Positions 61,387-64,000 of a DNA stretch of 64,000 nucleotides are shown piece by piece (positions within the stretch are counted from its first letter, which is position 1; each line of letters opens with the position of its first letter). Origin of the DNA: Kribbella italica (GTDB lineage: Bacteria > Actinomycetota > Actinomycetes > Propionibacteriales > Kribbellaceae); the NCBI RefSeq assembly GCF_014205135.1, contig NZ_JACHMY010000001.1:2418001-2482000 (forward strand), given 5' to 3'. Made by a program: the position numbers and the translations under genes. Under the pieces are notes generated by a model that did not search any database, was not told where the DNA came from, and saw nothing but the letters and a program-made list of their open reading frames with translations.

Positions 61387-61916
61387 TCCGAAGCCGCAGG
61401 AAGGACGCTGACCCGGTGATGCTCAGCTCCAGGAAGTCACTGGGTCGCGGGCTGACAACCATCGAGGTCAGCGTCCTGGCCGGTCTCAAAGCGACACTCG
61501 CCCTGATCTTCCGGATAGGGGCGAGTTGTCACGGGCCGGTCCCCCGCGTCGACTGGCGCCTCTCGTGACGACTGGTGCCGATTCTGGCGACTGGTCCGAT
61601 GTACCGCAGCAGTCATGGGGAACGGGAGCAGTCGGCCGAGCCTCCGAGTGCGCTTCCCACACCAGCCGACCGCGACCTCGACCTTGAGCACCGCCCAGCC
61701 GAACTTCCGGCGTGAACGTGACTGGCCGGTGCTCAAAGATGCCGTCCAGACAGGCAGAGCGCACTTCAAGCCCATGGAAGACCGCCGCCCGTAACCTCAC
61801 GGAGATCGTCGTCTGGGCAGTGGACCTCGCCTTATGTCGTCGTGCCCGTGGCGGCAAGGTCCAGCGCATGCTTCGCCGCGGGCCGGACCAACGAGGCCGC
61901 GATCCCGACGTTTGCG
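61387..61916. other. 530-nt region without a convincing gene, with repeats
   Basis: Lower coding bias than neighbours; the open frames here lack a good start or recognisable protein. Contents: an inverted repeat GGACGCTGACC (61403-61413) with GGTCAGCGTCC (61466-61476), and three CGACTGG copies beginning at 61550, 61569 and 61588, exactly 19 bp apart (the first two extended as CGACTGG-Y-GCC). It may hold decayed coding sequence or regulatory or structured RNA elements. Confidence 0.5.
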
Positions 61917-63080
61917 CTAGGCGGGTGCTCCGGAGCGGTCGAAGGCTCCTGCCTTGCCGAAGGCGACCTCGGCGAAGCGTTCGCCCATGAACGCGTGGGT
62001 GGTGGTGTCCGGGTGCAGCGCGTCGGGGAGTGGGTGGGTCTGCGCGTCGGTCTCGCCGTACAGGGTGCGGCCGTCCAGGTAGTGGAGGTTGGGGTCGTCG
62101 GACCGGCGGTCGACGATCTCCTCGAGCGCTTGCCGGACGACCTGGAGTGTCAGGCGGCCGTTGGCGGTGTCCCCTTGCGTGCCTGAGGCAACGAACTTGA
62201 CCGTGTCGGTGCCGAACGTGGCCGGGTCGACCGCACCCGGGCCGGGGGTGTCCTCGTGGATCGCGCAGAAGACCGGCGAGACCAGGAGCAGCGGGGTCGT
62301 CGGGTGACCGTCGCGGATGAGGTCGAGGAAGCCGTGCACAGCGGGGACGAAGCTGCGCAGCCGCATCGCGTCGAGATTCACGACGTTGATCCCGAACTTC
62401 GCGCTGATCAGGTCGGCCGGGGTGTCCCGCATGACGCGGGCCACGAACGGGTCCACCAGAGCGCTGCCGCCGAAGCCGAGGTTGTGCAGCCGGGCACCGG
62501 CGGTCCGCGCGGCGACGACCGGCCAGATGCGGGTGGGGCTGGTCGCGTTCGAGCCTTGGCTGATGGAACTGCCGTGGTGCAGCCACACGGGACCGAACTG
62601 CGGCGCCGGATGCACCGGAGCGTCGGAGTGCAAGGCGATCAGATCGACCTGCTCGTTGTGCGGAAGCCAGATCTCGAGCGTCTTCTCACCGGGGGGCAGG
62701 TCGGTGACGGCGACGTGGTCGGACGCGCCCTGGACGAAGGTACTCGCACCGGTCTGGAGGTCCAGCTCGATGAAGTCCCCGTGGATCAGGGTGTGCGAAT
62801 CGAGCACCGTGCCGTCGACGACCACGTCGAGGGCGCCGCGGGCACGCTTCAGCCCGCGGTAGGCGACGCGGGTGGCGTGGACCTCGAGGGTGACGCTTCG
62901 AGCGGTCGTGACCACGGCGACCCGCACTCCCGAGGGCTGCGCTTCCATCAGCGCGAGCTGCTGGTCGGCGTACCGCTCGCGGACGAGTCGCGGGAGGCGG
63001 TGCGGACGCACCCCGCGGTCGGTCGACTCGAGCTCGGTCGCGCCGTGCAGGAGGTCCGCGGTCAGTGGTGTGGTGATCAT
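61917..63080 (-). CDS. SGNH/GDSL-type hydrolase
   Basis: 387 aa, no signal peptide. An N-terminal beta-sandwich (about 1-170) precedes an SGNH domain with block I LHHGSSISQGS (Ser nucleophile), block II/III GFGGSALVDPF and FGINVVN, and block V DALHPDTTTH with the Asp and His. A carbohydrate or lipid esterase is likely, perhaps a deacetylase of sugar esters. ATG 63080 overlaps the TetR stop by 4 nt, so the repressor and enzyme are coupled. Confidence 0.88.
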   Translation of the reverse strand: MITTPLTADLLHGATELESTDRGVRPHRLPRLVRERYADQQLALMEAQPSGVRVAVVTTARSVTLEVHATRVAYRGLKRARGALDVVVDGTVLDSHTLIHGDFIELDLQTGASTFVQGASDHVAVTDLPPGEKTLEIWLPHNEQVDLIALHSDAPVHPAPQFGPVWLHHGSSISQGSNATSPTRIWPVVAARTAGARLHNLGFGGSALVDPFVARVMRDTPADLISAKFGINVVNLDAMRLRSFVPAVHGFLDLIRDGHPTTPLLLVSPVFCAIHEDTPGPGAVDPATFGTDTVKFVASGTQGDTANGRLTLQVVRQALEEIVDRRSDDPNLHYLDGRTLYGETDAQTHPLPDALHPDTTTHAFMGERFAEVAFGKAGAFDRSGAPA

Positions 63081-63673
63081 GAGGTCTCTTTCTCGCGGAG
63101 TTCTCCGCGGTGGTGCCAGTGGGTCAGGACGAGGTGGAGGGCGTCGAGCAGCTCGGTCCACGACTGGTCGGCCGGCGGCGCGCTGTGCGCGAAGCTGCCG
63201 ATGCGTTCGAGGTTGAGGAACCCGCCGAGCGCGCTGCCGACGATGCGGGTGGCGTGCGTGCGGTCGTCGCCGGCGATGCCGTAGCCGAGCAGGACCGCGT
63301 CGGTGACCCGCACGATCCGGCGGGCGGCCGGCGCGTTCACCGCGTCGCTCCCGGCCCGCCGCTGCAACGATTCCCACCGGCCGGGGTGCTCTTCCAGGTA
63401 CGCCCGATGCGCGCCGGCGAACCCCACCAGGGCGTCGTACTGCGAGCGCCCGGCGATGGCGTCCGCGATCCGGTCGGTCAGCTCGCCGAGCGCCAGCGCC
63501 GTGATCCCGTCCCGGAGCGCCGCGAGATCGCGGACGTGCGCGTACAGGCTGGGCGTCTGCACGCTGAACGACCGGGCGATCGCCGCCAGGGTCACCGCGT
63601 CGAAGCCGGTCGCGTCAGCGAGATCGGCAGCGCGCGCGATCACCACCGCCGGACTGAGTTGGGCTCTCTCCAC
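63077..63673 (-). CDS. TetR/AcrR family regulator
   Basis: 198 aa. N-terminal helix-turn-helix (about 8-50) with AVTLAAIARSFSVQTPSLYAHV and the HVRDLAALRDGI helix after it. The C-terminal domain with GRWESLQRRAG and SALGGFLNLERIGSF resembles the TetR_C_33/WHG group. Gene overlaps the SGNH hydrolase gene it probably represses. A dyad at 63695-63711 lies in its promoter region. Confidence 0.9.
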   Translation of the reverse strand: MERAQLSPAVVIARAADLADATGFDAVTLAAIARSFSVQTPSLYAHVRDLAALRDGITALALGELTDRIADAIAGRSQYDALVGFAGAHRAYLEEHPGRWESLQRRAGSDAVNAPAARRIVRVTDAVLLGYGIAGDDRTHATRIVGSALGGFLNLERIGSFAHSAPPADQSWTELLDALHLVLTHWHHRGELREKETS

Positions 63674-63694
63674 GACCCCAATCTAACACACCTA

Positions 63695-63711
63695 GGCATT
63701 TACCTAATGCC
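63695..63711. promoter_or_regulatory. TetR operator candidate
   Basis: GGCATTTACCTAATGCC: 6-bp perfect arms around 5 nt, flanked by partly symmetric CCTA and ATAGG. It lies 22 nt upstream of the TetR start and beside a minus-strand -10-like TTAGAT (complement of 63681-63686), the expected position for autorepression. Confidence 0.65.
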
Positions 63712-63730
63712 CATAGGTTCGTCGCCGGTG

Positions 63731-64000
63731 CTAGAAGATCTCCAAGCTGACCGGCGCGACGGGCCAGCCGAAAGCGGCGGTGGCCGCGGACAGAGCACCG
63801 GGAGTGTGTTCCACCACCCGCCCGGTGGCGGCGAACTCTGCCAACTGCCGCCCGCCCAGGTAGGCCGCGGAGAGCTCGGTCACCGACGCGGAGAGATCGG
63901 CCGTGGCATCGGTCCGTTCGCAGGTGGCGTGCTCGGTGTCGCCGGTCAACCGGAAGCGCCCGTTGTTGGCCTCGATGAGTTCGTCGGTCACCTCGATCAC
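63731..64000 (-). CDS. Eis-like GNAT acetyltransferase, C-terminal fragment (5' end outside window)
   Basis: At least 90 residues are open to the window edge. The visible C-terminus is a sterol-carrier-protein-like (SCP2) domain: FRLTGDTEHATCERTD, LSAAYLGGRQLAEFAATGRV, and an FGWPVAPVSLEIF terminus with the free C-terminal carboxylate used in catalysis by Eis. Start and GNAT domains lie beyond base 64000. Function from family: acetylation of aminoglycosides or other amines. Confidence 0.8.
   Translation of the reverse strand: MIEVTDELIEANNGRFRLTGDTEHATCERTDATADLSASVTELSAAYLGGRQLAEFAATGRVVEHTPGALSAATAAFGWPVAPVSLEIF

Noticed and set aside
61437..61775. 112-codon minus-strand open frame as a gene
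   Set aside because: No ribosome binding site, atypical composition, no recognisable domain, and it overlaps other open frames; more likely chance in GC-rich DNA.

Overview
The window is high-GC DNA with GTG, TTG and ATG starts, dense gene packing, many 4-nt ATGA/GTGA overlaps, ECF sigma factors, a TPR-CHAT protein, an F420-type luciferase-like oxidoreductase, an actinobacterial QcrB-like cytochrome b and a full kdp operon. This fits a chromosomal segment of a soil actinobacterium. A Kribbella/Nocardioidaceae-type genome is my best guess, from gene content and style rather than from any database match. I see no rRNA, tRNA, CRISPR array, intact insertion sequence or prophage.

Layout. 1-6.2 kb: the C-terminal part of an AfsR/LuxR-type regulator, then a histidine kinase/response regulator pair, a two-gene ABC exporter and a GPP34 protein. 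A perfect GTGAC-N5-GTCAC operator lies on each side of the two-component genes and recurs, with the bases following it, 54 kb away upstream of a secreted peptidase. 6.2-8.7 kb: an ECF sigma/zinc anti-sigma/DUF4394 operon and a small YeaQ-type membrane protein. 8.9-14.2 kb: a compact island of sigma factor, unknown 154-aa protein, TPR-CHAT protease and cytoplasmic subtilase; this is the strongest candidate for an under-described system. 14.2-27.0 kb: carbohydrate use, with a ROK regulator, an ABC sugar importer, GH15 and GH31 enzymes without export signals, then a LacI regulator and a large secreted six-hairpin-like protein.

27-41 kb: regulator/target pairs. These are TetR/MFS efflux, a SigE-family sigma factor with its membrane partner, an orphan cytochrome b that seems to lack one haem ligand, an LLM oxidoreductase with a divergent LysR, an alpha/beta hydrolase with a divergent HxlR, an OmpR-type two-component system next to a VanY-like D,D-carboxypeptidase, and a metallo-beta-lactamase-fold hydrolase with a divergent LysR. 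39.7-49.1 kb: one co-directional potassium/magnesium block read right to left (27-aa ORF, kdpF, A, B, C, D, E, corA, a SAV_915-like gene, a 43-aa membrane ORF). Repeated 7+4+7 direct repeats upstream of both ends suggest a KdpE-type regulon.

49.2-64 kb: a DsbA/VKOR disulfide pair, a P-loop kinase, a DUF2461 protein, an inositol-monophosphatase-like protein, a decayed MFS gene, an XRE/MmyB regulator with a divergent aldo/keto reductase, a PRC-barrel protein, a type-B carboxylesterase, two tandem secreted tripeptidyl-aminopeptidase-like hydrolases, a 530-nt non-coding stretch with repeats, a TetR/SGNH-hydrolase operon, and the C-terminal end of an Eis-like acetyltransferase cut by the window edge.
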